A stretch of DNA of 64,000 nt from Variovorax brevis (GTDB lineage: Bacteria; Pseudomonadota; Gammaproteobacteria; Burkholderiales; Burkholderiaceae_C), in assembly GCF_030317105.1 (NCBI RefSeq), contig NZ_JASZYG010000008.1, positions 248,001 to 312,000 on the forward strand, in the 5' to 3' direction. Each line of letters begins with the position of its first letter. The stretch's first letter is position 1. The notes beneath the pieces are model-generated. The model was not told the DNA's origin. It made no database searches and worked only from the letters and a program-made list of their open reading frames with translations. The translations under genes and the position numbers were made by a program. This document shows positions 42,721-53,496 of this stretch, piece after piece.

Positions 42721-43722
42721 ATGAACGACTTCAATCCACAACGCCGCACGGTGCTGCAAGCCGGCGCCGCGATGGTGCTGGGCACCCCGCTTCTGGCCGC
42801 TTCGCAGTCCGCCGAAGCCCACTGGCCAACGCGCGCCATCACCTACGTCGTGCCTTTCACGCCCGGCGGTTCCACCGACGTGATCGGCCGCGTCATCGCG
42901 CAGAAGCTCGGCGAGGCGCTGGGCCAGCCGGTGATCGTCGACAACAAGCCGGGCGCGGCCGGTGCGGTGGGCGCGGGGTACGTTGCCAAAGCCAAGCCCG
43001 ACGGCTACACGCTCTTCGGCGGCACCATCAGCACACACGCCATCAACGCGAGCCTCTACAAGAACCTGCCCTACGACCCGGTGAAGGACTTCGATCCGAT
43101 CTCGCTCGTGGCCTTCCTGCCCAACGTGCTGATCGTCGATCCGAACCTGGGCGTGAACTCGGTGGCGGACCTGATCACGCTGCTGAAAAAAGACCCGACC
43201 AGGCGAACCTTTGCCTCCTCGGGTGCGGGCACGTCCACCCACCTTGCGGGCGAAATGTTCGGCGACCTCATCGGCGTGAAGCTCACGCACATTCCGTACA
43301 AGGGCACGCCGCCGGCGATGCTCGACGTGTCATCGGGGCAGGTCACCTTCATGTTCGACCAGGTCACTGCCGCGCTGCCGCTGGTGAAGGCCGGCAAGCT
43401 CAAGCTGCTGGCCGTGACCACCGCCAAACGCATGGCGCTGCAGCCTGAGTTGCCCACGATGCAGGAAGCGGGCGTCAAGGGCTTCGAGATGGCGTCGTGG
43501 CAAGCGGTCTACGCACCCAGGGGCCTGCCTGCGCCGATCGCCCAGCGACTGTCCGCCGAGATCACGAAGATCCTGCAAATGCCGGACGTGAAGGACAAGC
43601 TCACCAACCAGCTCGGCATGGACGTGGTGGCCGGCTCGCCCGCGCAACTCGCGGCGCTGATGCAGAAGGAAATTCCGCGCTGGGGTGAGCTGGTGACGAA
43701 ATCCGGCGCAAAGCCCGACTAG
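42721..43722 (+). CDS. Bug family tripartite tricarboxylate transporter substrate-binding protein
   Basis: A 333-residue receptor with a Tat-like start (QRRTVLQAGAAMVLG) and cleavage near residue 37, then ITYVVPFTPGGSTD, IVDNKPGAAGAVGAG and KPDGYTLFG. It starts 8 bases after the previous Bug gene. The two neighbours share the fold motifs but differ elsewhere, so distinct ligands or receptors for related isomers are likely. Confidence 0.9.
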   Translation: MNDFNPQRRTVLQAGAAMVLGTPLLAASQSAEAHWPTRAITYVVPFTPGGSTDVIGRVIAQKLGEALGQPVIVDNKPGAAGAVGAGYVAKAKPDGYTLFGGTISTHAINASLYKNLPYDPVKDFDPISLVAFLPNVLIVDPNLGVNSVADLITLLKKDPTRRTFASSGAGTSTHLAGEMFGDLIGVKLTHIPYKGTPPAMLDVSSGQVTFMFDQVTAALPLVKAGKLKLLAVTTAKRMALQPELPTMQEAGVKGFEMASWQAVYAPRGLPAPIAQRLSAEITKILQMPDVKDKLTNQLGMDVVAGSPAQLAALMQKEIPRWGELVTKSGAKPD

Positions 43723-43727
43723 CTTTT

Positions 43728-43835
43728 GCTCGCCCCCAGGCTGCGCGCACTTCGTGTCGCTCCGCCAACCCCTCGCTGAGGGCAATGCCAGCGGCCCGGC
43801 AAAGCCGGTTCCGCGGTATTCCTGGAAAAGAAATC
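43728..43835. repeat. possible interspersed palindromic repeat of Comamonadaceae type
   Basis: The 141-base gap before the RraA gene begins CTCGCCCCCAGGCTGCGCGC and continues ACTTCGTGTCGCTCCGCCAA, then contains GCGGCCCGGCAAAGCCGGTT with a CCGGC/GCCGG pairing. From memory this resembles intergenic repeats common in Variovorax and Acidovorax genomes. No second copy is visible in this window, so the call is tentative. Confidence 0.4.
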
Positions 43836-43863
43836 TGTGACCCTATCAACTTGCAGGACCGAC

Positions 43864-44592
43864 ATGAACCAAGACACTCCACTCTCCAGCGAAGCGCGCG
43901 AACTGCTGCGGCACGTGAGCGTTGCCACGCTCTGCACGCAACTTTTCAAGCGCGGCTTTCGCAACGTCTACCTGCAAGGCGTCGGCCGGCTCACAAGGCC
44001 GAGCGGCGGCAATCTGGTCGGCCCGGCCTTCACGATGCGCAACATCCCGGCGCGTGAAGACCTCGACCAGATCAGCGCCTTCGACGACCCGAACCACCCG
44101 CAGCGAAAGGGCATCGAAAGCGTGCCGGAAGGCCATGTCCTCGTGATCGACTGCCGCGGCGAAAAGCGCGTGGCTTCGGGCGGCCAGATCCTCACGACGC
44201 GCCTCAAGGTGCGCGGCGCCGCAGGGCTCGTGTCCGATGGCCCGGTGCGCGACAGCGGCCCGATCTCGCAGATGGATTTTCCGGTGTACTGCGCAGGCGG
44301 CAGCGCACCGCTGAACCTCATCCATCACCACGCCATCGACCTCAACGTGCCCATCGGCTGCGGTGGCGTGGCGGTGTATCCGGGCGACGTGGTGGTCGGT
44401 GACGACGAAGGCGTGGTCGTGATCCCGCAGCACCTGGCCGAAGAGGTGGCGCGCGACGCGACCGAGCAGGAAAAGATGGAAGCCTTCGTGCTCGAACGCG
44501 TCGAAGGCGGCGCGAAGCTCGCAGGCACCTACCCGCCGAATGCGGACACCAAGGCAGCCTTCGAAGTCTGGCGCAAGGCGAAGGGGATCTGA
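43864..44592 (+). CDS. RraA family protein (4-hydroxy-4-methyl-2-oxoglutarate aldolase-like)
   Basis: A 242-residue RraA-fold protein. The core shows VLVIDCRGEKRVASGGQILT and then GLVSDGPVRDSGPI, with the Asp-Arg pair of the pyruvate-binding site, followed by GGVAVYPGDVVVGDDEGVVV. Family aldolases cleave 4-hydroxy-2-oxo acids to pyruvate plus a carbonyl compound using a divalent metal. After an aldonate dehydratase this fits cleavage of the 2-keto-3-deoxy acid, though the family also has non-aldolase members. The stop shares one base with the next start. Confidence 0.83.
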   Translation: MNQDTPLSSEARELLRHVSVATLCTQLFKRGFRNVYLQGVGRLTRPSGGNLVGPAFTMRNIPAREDLDQISAFDDPNHPQRKGIESVPEGHVLVIDCRGEKRVASGGQILTTRLKVRGAAGLVSDGPVRDSGPISQMDFPVYCAGGSAPLNLIHHHAIDLNVPIGCGGVAVYPGDVVVGDDEGVVVIPQHLAEEVARDATEQEKMEAFVLERVEGGAKLAGTYPPNADTKAAFEVWRKAKGI

Positions 44593-45566
44593 TGACCATG
44601 CAACGCAGATCCCTCATCAACGCCGCTGCCGCACTGGCATTCGGCGCGTCCCTGCCGGCGATGGCGCAAGGCTTCCCGGGCAAGTCCATCACCATCGTCG
44701 TGCCGGCCTCGCCGGGCGGCGCCATCGACCTGGCGGCGCGCCTCATCGGGCAAAAACTGACGGAAGCCTGGGGCCAGCCGGTGGTCATCGACAACCGCGC
44801 GGGTGCCACCGGCATCATCGGCACCGACCTCGTCGCCAAGAGCCCGCCGGACGGCCACATGCTGGCGCTGGTGGCCAGCAGCCACGCGATCAATCCGGGC
44901 ATGGTCAAGAAGCTGCCCTTCGACACCATCAAGAGCTTTGAGCCGGTGGTGCTCACGCACGTGGTGCCGCTGGTGCTGATCGTCTCGCCGGAACTGCCGG
45001 TGAAGTCGGTGAAGGAACTCATCGCCTATGGCAAGGCCAACCCCGGCAAGCTCTCGTTCGCGTCGAGCGGCACCGGCGGCGCGCCGCATTTCTCGGGCGA
45101 ACTGTTCAAGTCGATGACGGGGCTGGACATGGCGCACATCCCCTACAAGGGCAGCACGCTCGCGCATCCGGACCTCATCAGCGGACGCACCTCGCTGATG
45201 TTCGACACCGTGGCCGCGGCCAATGTGCAGGTCAAGGCGGGTCGCCTGCGCGCACTGGCGGTGACGACGGCGAAGCGCTCCAGCGTTCTGCCCGAAGTGC
45301 CCACGATGCAGGAGGCCGGCGTCGCCGGCTACGAGACCAGCACCTGGGGCGGTTTGCTCGCGCCGGCCGGCACGCCGAAGGCCACGGTCGCCAAGCTCAA
45401 CGCCGAGGTCAACCGCATCCTCGCCTTGCCGGACGTGCGCAAGACTTTGCAGGACAACGGCATCGAACCCGGCGGCGGAACGCCCCAACAGTTTGGCGAC
45501 TTCATCGGCACCGAGATGGTCAAGTGGGCCAAGGTCGCCAGGGACGCCGGCCTCCAGCCCGTATGA
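44592..45566 (+). CDS. Bug family tripartite tricarboxylate transporter substrate-binding protein
   Basis: A 324-residue receptor with a Tat-like start (MQRRSLINAAAALAFGASL) and cleavage near residue 26 (AMAQG), then ITIVVPASPGGAID, VIDNRAGATGIIG and PPDGHMLALV. It is the third Bug receptor in this operon; its start overlaps the RraA stop and its stop overlaps the next start, so expression is coupled on both sides. Confidence 0.9.
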   Translation: MTMQRRSLINAAAALAFGASLPAMAQGFPGKSITIVVPASPGGAIDLAARLIGQKLTEAWGQPVVIDNRAGATGIIGTDLVAKSPPDGHMLALVASSHAINPGMVKKLPFDTIKSFEPVVLTHVVPLVLIVSPELPVKSVKELIAYGKANPGKLSFASSGTGGAPHFSGELFKSMTGLDMAHIPYKGSTLAHPDLISGRTSLMFDTVAAANVQVKAGRLRALAVTTAKRSSVLPEVPTMQEAGVAGYETSTWGGLLAPAGTPKATVAKLNAEVNRILALPDVRKTLQDNGIEPGGGTPQQFGDFIGTEMVKWAKVARDAGLQPV

Positions 45567-46537
45567 ACATCCCCTCCCGCAACACCACGACGAACCCCAT
45601 GCCCAAGACACGCGTGCTGCAACACGGCCGGCTGCTGCCGGCGCTCGAAGCCCGACTCGCCGAGACATATGACCTTCATCCGCTCTGGAGCGAGTCCGAC
45701 CCGCAGGCCTACCTGGCCGCGCACGGCGGCGAGTTCACCGCACTCGTGACCTCGGCGCGTTTCGGTGCCGACGCGGCGCTGATCGCGGCGATGCCGAAGC
45801 TCAAGGTCATCTCCAGCTTCGGCGTGGGCCTCGATGCGCTCGATCTCGAAGCGGCCCGCGCACGCGGCATCGCGGTCGGCTACACGCCCGACGTGCTCAA
45901 CGATTGCGTGGCCGACACCGCCTTCGCGCTGGTGATGGACGTGGCGCGGCGCATCAGCGCGTCGGACCGCTTCGTGCGGCGCGGCGACTGGCGCAAGGGC
46001 CAGTTCCCGCTCGCGACCAAGGTGTCGGGCAAGAAGCTCGGCATCCTCGGCATGGGCCGCATCGGGCGGGTGATTGCGCGCCGCGCATGGGGCTTCGACA
46101 TGGAGGTGCGCTATCACAACCGGCGCCCGCTGAGCGACGTGGACTATGGCTACGAGCCCACGTTGAAGTCGCTGGCCGAGTGGGCCGACTTCCTGGTGAT
46201 CGCCAGCGCCGGCGGTGCGGAAACGCGCGGCCTCGTGTCGCGCGACATCCTCGATGCGCTGGGTCCGCAGGGCTACCTCATCAACATCTCGCGCGGCACC
46301 GTGGTCGATGAGCAGGCATTGCTCGAAGCGCTGCAGCACCATCGCATTGCCGGTGCGGGCCTCGACGTGTTCGAGGACGAACCCAACGTGCCGGAAGCGC
46401 TGTTCGAACTCGACAACGTCGTGCTGCTGCCGCACCTGGCGAGCAACACGCAAGAAACGCGGGCGGCCATGGCACAGCGCGTGGAAGAGAACCTGGCGGC
46501 CTTCCTCGCGGGGCACCCGATGATGAGCGCGGCCTGA
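45563..46537 (+). CDS. 2-hydroxyacid dehydrogenase (glyoxylate/hydroxypyruvate reductase-like)
   Basis: A 324-residue NAD(P)-dependent dehydrogenase. The dinucleotide motif is GILGMGRIGRVIA, the substrate Arg is in ISRGTVVDEQ, the Glu is in DVFEDEPNVP and the catalytic His in LLPHLASNT. It reduces glyoxylate, hydroxypyruvate or similar 2-oxo acids. The ATG at 45563 overlaps the Bug stop (ATGA); an in-frame ATG at 45599 (MPKTRVLQHG) is equally plausible. It may recycle the small aldehyde or 2-oxo acid from aldol cleavage. The sdaA gene on the opposite strand ends six bases away. Confidence 0.86.
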   Translation: MNIPSRNTTTNPMPKTRVLQHGRLLPALEARLAETYDLHPLWSESDPQAYLAAHGGEFTALVTSARFGADAALIAAMPKLKVISSFGVGLDALDLEAARARGIAVGYTPDVLNDCVADTAFALVMDVARRISASDRFVRRGDWRKGQFPLATKVSGKKLGILGMGRIGRVIARRAWGFDMEVRYHNRRPLSDVDYGYEPTLKSLAEWADFLVIASAGGAETRGLVSRDILDALGPQGYLINISRGTVVDEQALLEALQHHRIAGAGLDVFEDEPNVPEALFELDNVVLLPHLASNTQETRAAMAQRVEENLAAFLAGHPMMSAA

Positions 46538-46543
46538 AGGTCC

Positions 46544-47944
<1,401 letters not shown>

Positions 47945-48057
47945 CGTGCCGTTGGGCTTTGACCAGCGCGTTTGCCGCCGGCGCTTGGCATCGCTGGGTG
48001 ACCGGGAATTCGGGCACCAGCAGGCACGATTCGCCGCTTCGGGCCATCATCGCGCCC

Positions 48058-49056
48058 ATGGTTCCGTTCTCCATCCTCGATCTCTCCCCCATCTGCGAGG
48101 GCGGCAACGCCGCGCAGTCCTTTCGCAACTCGCTTGCATTGGCGCAGCACGGCGAAAAGCTGGGCTTCACCCGCTATTGGCTGGCGGAGCACCACGGAAT
48201 GCCCGGCATTGCCAGTGCGGCAACGGCCGTGCTGTTGGCATTCGTCGGTGCGGGCACCTCGACGATCCGCATCGGCGCCGGTGGCGTCATGCTGCCCAAC
48301 CATTCGCCGCTCGTGATTGCGGAGCAGTTCGGCACGCTCGAATCGCTTTATCCGGGCCGCGTCGATCTGGGACTGGGCCGCGCACCGGGTTCCGACCAGC
48401 GCACCGCGCGTGCCCTGCGCCGCGACCTGGACACCAACTCCGACCAGTTTCCGCAGGACGTGATCGAGCTGATGGACTTCATGTCGCGCGAGCCGCGCCA
48501 GAGCGTGCTCGCCGTGCCGGGACGCGGGCTCGAAGTGCCGATCTGGATCCTGGGCTCCAGCACCTTTGGCGCGCAACTCGCGGCGCACCTGGGCCTTCCC
48601 TACGCCTTCGCATCGCACTTCGCGCCGCAGCAGATGATGCAGGCCATCGAGATCTACCGCGAGACCTTCAAGCCCTCGGCGCAGTTGTCCAAGCCCTATG
48701 TGATGCTGGGCTTCAACGTCTTTGCGGCCGACACGGACGAAGAGGCGCAGTTTCGTGCCAGCTCGTGGCAACAGGCTTTCGTCAACCTGCGCAGCGGCCG
48801 GCCGGGGCAGCTTCCGCCGCCGGTGGAGGGTTATCGCGATCGCGTCGGGCCGGCGGAAAAGGCCTTGCTCGACTCGGTGTTGTCGTGCTCAGCAGTGGGC
48901 TCGCTGCCCACCGTGCGCGACAGCGTCGAAGCCTTCGTGGCGAAAACCGGTGCGGACGAACTCATGATCACCTCGCAGGTCTTCGACCATGCGGCGCGCC
49001 TCAAGTCCTACGAGCTTGTCGCGCAGCTGCGCCAACGCGCGCCCAGCGCGGGCTGA
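48058..49056 (+). CDS. LLM class flavin-dependent oxidoreductase
   Basis: A 332-residue luciferase-like TIM-barrel protein. Family marks are [19 protein letters not shown], then [20 protein letters not shown] and [14 protein letters not shown]. It uses reduced FMN (or F420 in some relatives) and the substrate is unknown. The ATG at 48058 is chosen because the frame before it does not look like protein. It stands alone, divergent from sdaA and convergent with mnmA, whose stop is three bases away. Confidence 0.87.
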   Translation: MVPFSILDLSPICEGGNAAQSFRNSLALAQHGEKLGFTRYWLAEHHGMPGIASAATAVLLAFVGAGTSTIRIGAGGVMLPNHSPLVIAEQFGTLESLYPGRVDLGLGRAPGSDQRTARALRRDLDTNSDQFPQDVIELMDFMSREPRQSVLAVPGRGLEVPIWILGSSTFGAQLAAHLGLPYAFASHFAPQQMMQAIEIYRETFKPSAQLSKPYVMLGFNVFAADTDEEAQFRASSWQQAFVNLRSGRPGQLPPPVEGYRDRVGPAEKALLDSVLSCSAVGSLPTVRDSVEAFVAKTGADELMITSQVFDHAARLKSYELVAQLRQRAPSAG

Positions 49057-49059
49057 CGG

Positions 49060-50169
49060 TCAGCCGACCTGCGCGATCACCCCGCCGCCCAGGCACACGT
49101 CGCCGTCGTACAGCACAGCGGACTGGCCGGGCGTCACGGCCCATTGGGCCTGCGCAAAGTCCAGCCGAAACGCGCCGTTGGCGCCGTCGGACAGGTCGCA
49201 GCCTGAGTCCGCCTGCCGGTAGCGCGATTTGGCCGCGTAGCCGCCGGTTTGCGGCGCCTCGCCGGCCACCCAGCTTGCGTCATCGGCTTCCAGTGCGTTG
49301 GACAGCAGCCACGGGTGCTCATGCCCTTGCACGATCCACAGCGTGTTGGCCTTCATGTCCTTGCGCGCGACGAACCATGGCGCGTGGTCGCCGCTGCCGC
49401 GCGGCGCCTTCTTGTCCTTCACGCCGCCGATGCCCAGTCCCTGGCGCTGCCCCAGCGTGTAGAAGGACAGGCCCTGGTGCTGGCCCAGCACCCTGCCCCG
49501 CTCATCGCGGATCGGCCCCGGCTCCTTGCTGATGTAGCGGTTGAGGAACTCGCGAAACGGCCGCTCCCCAATGAAGCAGATGCCGGTCGAGTCCTTCTTC
49601 TTCGCATTTGGCAGGCCGATCTCGTCGGCAATGCGGCGCACCTCGGTCTTGTGCAGTTCGCCCACCGGGAACATCGTCCTGGACAACTGCTGCTGGTTGA
49701 GCCGGTGCAGGAAGTAACTCTGGTCCTTGCCGGGGTCGAGCCCCTTGAGCAACTCATGGCGCTGCGTGGCCTCGTTGAAGCGTACGCGGGCGTAGTGGCC
49801 GGTGGCGATCTTCTCTGCGCCCAGGCGCATCGCATGGTCCAGGAAGGCCTTGAACTTGATCTCCGCGTTGCACAGCACGTCGGGGTTGGGCGTGCGCCCC
49901 GCCTGGTACTCGCGCAGGAATTCGGCGAACACGCGGTCCTTGTAGTCGGCCGCGAAGTTCACGTGCTCGATCTCGATGCCCAGCACGTCCGCGACGCTGG
50001 CCGCATCCACGAAGTCGATGTTGGAAGAGCAGTACTCGCTGTCGTCATCGTCTTCCCAGTTTTTCATGAAGATGCCGATGACTTCGTGGCCCTGTTGCTT
50101 GAGCAGGTGCGCCGTCACCGCGGAATCCACGCCGCCGGACAAACCCACCACCACACGTTTTTTCGTCAT
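49060..50169 (-). CDS. mnmA: tRNA 2-thiouridine(34) synthase MnmA
   Basis: A 369-residue enzyme that places sulfur on wobble uridine of Lys, Glu and Gln tRNAs with ATP. The PP-loop is [10 protein letters not shown] (residues 9-18). The catalytic Cys pair is in [12 protein letters not shown] and [12 protein letters not shown]. The C-terminal beta-barrel ends [15 protein letters not shown], as usual. The longer upstream frame is not protein-like. The Nudix gene nudJ lies on the same strand 44 bases upstream, as in Escherichia coli. Confidence 0.95.
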   Translation of the reverse strand: MTKKRVVVGLSGGVDSAVTAHLLKQQGHEVIGIFMKNWEDDDDSEYCSSNIDFVDAASVADVLGIEIEHVNFAADYKDRVFAEFLREYQAGRTPNPDVLCNAEIKFKAFLDHAMRLGAEKIATGHYARVRFNEATQRHELLKGLDPGKDQSYFLHRLNQQQLSRTMFPVGELHKTEVRRIADEIGLPNAKKKDSTGICFIGERPFREFLNRYISKEPGPIRDERGRVLGQHQGLSFYTLGQRQGLGIGGVKDKKAPRGSGDHAPWFVARKDMKANTLWIVQGHEHPWLLSNALEADDASWVAGEAPQTGGYAAKSRYRQADSGCDLSDGANGAFRLDFAQAQWAVTPGQSAVLYDGDVCLGGGVIAQVG

Positions 50170-50213
50170 GGCGCCATTTTCCCAGCCCGCGCAAGCCGCT
50201 GCGCGCGTGCGGA

Positions 50214-50708
50214 CTATTCGTCGTGGACCGAGGGATCGACGTGAATGAGCGACAAGGGATGGCGTTGCCCTGCCAGGTAGTCTTCCACGCATTGCAGCAG
50301 CAAGGGGCTGCGATGGCGGTCCACGCTGGCGCGGATCTCGGCTGGCGTCATCCACAGCGTGCGCACGATGCCGTGGTCCAGCGCGCGCCCGGGCTCCTGC
50401 GCGCCGAGTTCGCCCGTGAAGGCAAAGCGCAGGTAGGTGACGTCGCTCGCGTCGTTGTCGGCGTCGCCATCGCGGCGCGACCGGGCCATGTAGATGCCGA
50501 CGAGCGCGGTCGGCGTGAAGTGGTGCGCCGTCTCTTCAAGGGTCTCGCGCGCGCACCCGTCGGCAGGCGTTTCGCCGAGGTCGAGGTGGCCGGCGGGCGA
50601 ATTGAGCTTCAAGCCCTCAGCCGTTTCTTCCTCGACCAGCAGGAATCGCCCGTCGCGCTCGATCACGGCTGCGACCGTGACATTGGGCTTCCAGCGAGTG
50701 GCGACCAT
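50214..50708 (-). CDS. nudJ: Nudix hydrolase, NudJ-like
   Basis: A 164-residue Nudix hydrolase. The Nudix box is [20 protein letters not shown], with the conserved Gly and Glu residues. Its neighbour is mnmA, the arrangement of nudJ in gammaproteobacteria; NudJ there acts on thiamine pyrophosphate precursors and nucleotides. The start [16 protein letters not shown] is chosen because the frame upstream runs into the next gene's end. Symbol assigned by context and family; substrate not shown. Confidence 0.8.
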   Translation of the reverse strand: MVATRWKPNVTVAAVIERDGRFLLVEEETAEGLKLNSPAGHLDLGETPADGCARETLEETAHHFTPTALVGIYMARSRRDGDADNDASDVTYLRFAFTGELGAQEPGRALDHGIVRTLWMTPAEIRASVDRHRSPLLLQCVEDYLAGQRHPLSLIHVDPSVHDE

Positions 50709-50713
50709 GATGG

Positions 50714-53119
50714 CTATTCGTAGGCGGCTTTGGAAATATTGCCGAGCGTACTCGGGGTTGGCTTGGGAAGCACCAGCGTGACGGTGCAACCTGCATTTTC
50801 CGCGCTGTCGATCTCCACGCTGCCGCCGTGGCGCTGCATCGCGGTGCGCACCAGCAGAAGGCCCAAGCCCACGCCATGCACGTCCGGGTGCGACTCGCGG
50901 TGAAGGCGGTGAAAGGGCTGGAACAACTGCGGTTGAAGCTCGGCCGGGATGCCCGGCCCCTGGTCGCGGATGCCGATCGCCCAATGCGCCCGGCGCTCGG
51001 TGATGGTGCACAGCAACTCGCTGCCCGGCGGGGAATACTTGAGCGCATTGCCCAGGACATTGGTGAGGGCGCGCGGCAGCAGGCTGCGGTCGCCGATGCA
51101 GGGCGCCTCTTCGAGCGTGGTGTCCAGCCGCACGAGGACGTCGCGCGTGCGGGCTTCGGCCCAGGCGTTGTCGATGGCCAGCGTGGTCAGCTCGACCAGG
51201 TCCACCAGTTCGGCCTTGAAGGGCTGCGCCTCGGCTCGCGCCAGGTTGACGAAGCCATCCGCCAGTTCCAAGCCCGTGCGTGCGTGGCGCTCGATGCGCT
51301 GCAGGAGCAGGTCGCGCGGCAGCATCGAGGGCTGCGCGCGGGCCAGTTCGACCACCGTGAGGATCGACGCACTGGGCTCGCGGATGTCGTGCGAAATAAA
51401 GCGCAGGGCCTCGTCGCGCTGGCTTTGGGCGCGTCGCATCTTGGTGATGTCCACCAGCGCGATCATCCAGCCGGCGTAGGTGTTGCCGGCATCGAAGAAG
51501 GGCACGCAGCGCAGCAGGAGGATGCGGCCCGAGGCGTCTTCAGCTTCGCCGGCAATCGGCTGCGGGTTGTCCGAACTCAGCGCGCCGGGATGGATCATCG
51601 GCTCGCCCGTGTTGCGCGAACGGATGTCCGCCAGCAGCGTGTGGGCGTCCTTGCCCACGAGTGCCCATGCCTCGCTCTGCCAGTGCCTGGCGGCCGAGCG
51701 ATTGGCGGTGAACACCACGCCCAGGCGGTTGAGCACAAGGGTCGCATCCGGCAGGTGATCGACGCCGTCGCGCACGAAGCGGTGCAAGTCGCGCACCCGT
51801 TGCACGGCGGCAGCGGTGGCGTCGATCTCGCGATCGAGGAAGTCGCCGTCCAGCTGGGCGTTGTTGGGCATGGACATGCCGTCGAGCACCGTGTTGAGCT
51901 CGCGGGTGCCGCGGCGCAGGAACCGGTAGGCGGCCGTGAGGCGCATGAGGCTCCACAGCGGATACACGAGCAGCAGGCCGCCCAGGCCCGCCGCCGGGGC
52001 AAAGCGGATGCCGAGCAGGGGCTGGGCCATTTGCAGGCCGGTGCGCGCGGCCAGCACGGTCAGGATCAGCACGAACACACCCAGTGGGCCCAGCCGCAGC
52101 AAGCCCACGAGCACGATCACCAACGGCACCAGGTTGAACACCAGGTTCTCCCACGTCGACGCCGGCACGATGTGGCGGTCGCTGATCAGGCCTTGCAACA
52201 CGGTCGCAAAGATCTCGACGCCGGGCACCAGCCCGAACTGCGTGGGGGCCGAACTCGCGAACACATCGCCCAGCGCACCGGCAGTGGCGCCGATCAGGAC
52301 GTACTTGTCCTTGAAGAGGGTGGGTGGCACCTGGCCGCGCAGCACGTCGATGTAGGAAACCGTCTGGAAGGACGACGCGTGCGAGGCAAAGTAAAGCAGT
52401 TCGTGGTCGCGTCGCTTCCACAGGCCCGCTGGCGGCGAGGTCATGGGGCCGTTGCTTGCCGACGGCTGGGGTGCCGGTTTTCCGGCGGCAGCCTGCTGGA
52501 TCGCCAGTGCAAAATGGGGCCAGTCCCGGCCCGGAAAACCTTCCTGCAAATAGACACCACGTGCCACGCCGTCGTCGTCGATGGAAAGGTGGGCATGTCC
52601 CAGCGCCGTCGCCGCTCCGGCCAGCAGCGGGATCGGGAGCACTTCGGACTGGAAGCTTGACTCCCTGCCCGGTGCCTGCAAGGCCATGGGGAGCACCACG
52701 CAGCCGCTCTCCTTCATGCGACGGGCCAGCAAGGCGTCGTCGCCCGGATGGGCCTTGTCTTCGTCGGTGAGCAGCAGGTCCAGTCCGATGCAGCGGGGTT
52801 GTCCTGGAGCGATCTGGCGCAGGACTTCGGCGTGCAGGGCCCGGCGCCAGGGCCAGCGCCCGATGGCTTCCATGCTCTTGTCGTCGATCGCGACGATCAC
52901 GATGTCGCGCGACGCCTCCGGCCTGAACGCGTTCAGCGTGTTTTCCTGCAGCATCCGGTCAAAGCGCGGCAGTCCTTGCGTGACCGTCACGTACGACACG
53001 AGCGTGATCAGGCCCGCTCCCAGAAACAGCCAGGACGCGCGTCGGCGCACCAGCGCAAGCACGCGGCGCGCGCGGCTCGGAGGCTTCGGCGATGCGGTTT
53101 CTGAAGGAGTGAACGGCAT
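50714..53119 (-). CDS. CHASE2 domain-containing sensor histidine kinase
   Basis: An 801-residue sensor kinase. A TM helix near residues 31-48 is followed by the extracytoplasmic CHASE2 domain (about 65-310, with VAIDDKSMEAIGRWPWRRAL and FKDKYVLIGATAGALGDVF). Three TM helices at about 320-400 and a PAS-like region with LVLNRLGVVFTANRSA follow. The kinase core has the H-box RFISHDIREPSASI, the N-box LTNVLGNALKYSPPGS and G-boxes DQGPGIP and GVGLGLLLVRTAM. The signal is unknown. Gene order is response regulator, small secreted protein, kinase, all on one strand. Confidence 0.9.
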   Translation of the reverse strand: MPFTPSETASPKPPSRARRVLALVRRRASWLFLGAGLITLVSYVTVTQGLPRFDRMLQENTLNAFRPEASRDIVIVAIDDKSMEAIGRWPWRRALHAEVLRQIAPGQPRCIGLDLLLTDEDKAHPGDDALLARRMKESGCVVLPMALQAPGRESSFQSEVLPIPLLAGAATALGHAHLSIDDDGVARGVYLQEGFPGRDWPHFALAIQQAAAGKPAPQPSASNGPMTSPPAGLWKRRDHELLYFASHASSFQTVSYIDVLRGQVPPTLFKDKYVLIGATAGALGDVFASSAPTQFGLVPGVEIFATVLQGLISDRHIVPASTWENLVFNLVPLVIVLVGLLRLGPLGVFVLILTVLAARTGLQMAQPLLGIRFAPAAGLGGLLLVYPLWSLMRLTAAYRFLRRGTRELNTVLDGMSMPNNAQLDGDFLDREIDATAAAVQRVRDLHRFVRDGVDHLPDATLVLNRLGVVFTANRSAARHWQSEAWALVGKDAHTLLADIRSRNTGEPMIHPGALSSDNPQPIAGEAEDASGRILLLRCVPFFDAGNTYAGWMIALVDITKMRRAQSQRDEALRFISHDIREPSASILTVVELARAQPSMLPRDLLLQRIERHARTGLELADGFVNLARAEAQPFKAELVDLVELTTLAIDNAWAEARTRDVLVRLDTTLEEAPCIGDRSLLPRALTNVLGNALKYSPPGSELLCTITERRAHWAIGIRDQGPGIPAELQPQLFQPFHRLHRESHPDVHGVGLGLLLVRTAMQRHGGSVEIDSAENAGCTVTLVLPKPTPSTLGNISKAAYE

Positions 53120-53187
53120 TTTGGAACGCGTGTCGAAGGCTGCCCCTGAGGGCGGCGCATTCTATTCGGGGGGCGCAGCGCGGCCTG

Positions 53188-53496
53188 CTAGCCGCGAACG
53201 CTGGCGATGGCGCCAGGCGAGTTCAGGTCGAAGAGACGGCCGCGCGGGCGTGGTGCCATTCGCTTCGACCCATCACCCATGGGGCCGTTGTGTCCGGCGT
53301 TGTCCAAAGGCGAAGAGCGTTTTTCGACGGATTCGGACGGGACCCGGACGACCGAGTCGTCGGCGAGCCGAAGCATCAGGCAGGGTTCGTCTTCAGTACA
53401 CGCCGTGGTGTCAGCCCCCACGGCAAGTTGCGCAGACGCAGCGCCCGTCCAGAGCGCCAGCAGTGCGATGGCTCGGGACAGGGCGATGCGATTCAT
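53188..53496 (-). CDS. small secreted protein of unknown function between regulator and kinase
   Basis: A 102-residue protein with a signal peptide ending near residue 22 (MNRIALSRAIALLALWTG to ASAQ) and an acidic stretch with a Cys pair (CTEDEPC). The rest is low in hydrophobics. I do not recognise a domain. Its start overlaps the response-regulator stop (ATGA). Position between regulator and CHASE2 kinase suggests it may sense or modulate the extracytoplasmic domain, which is inference. Confidence 0.6.
   Translation of the reverse strand: MNRIALSRAIALLALWTGAASAQLAVGADTTACTEDEPCLMLRLADDSVVRVPSESVEKRSSPLDNAGHNGPMGDGSKRMAPRPRGRLFDLNSPGAIASVRG

Noticed and set aside
50828-52660. A 610-residue plus-strand frame
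   Set aside because: Antisense to the CHASE2 kinase; low-complexity Arg/Gly/His composition.
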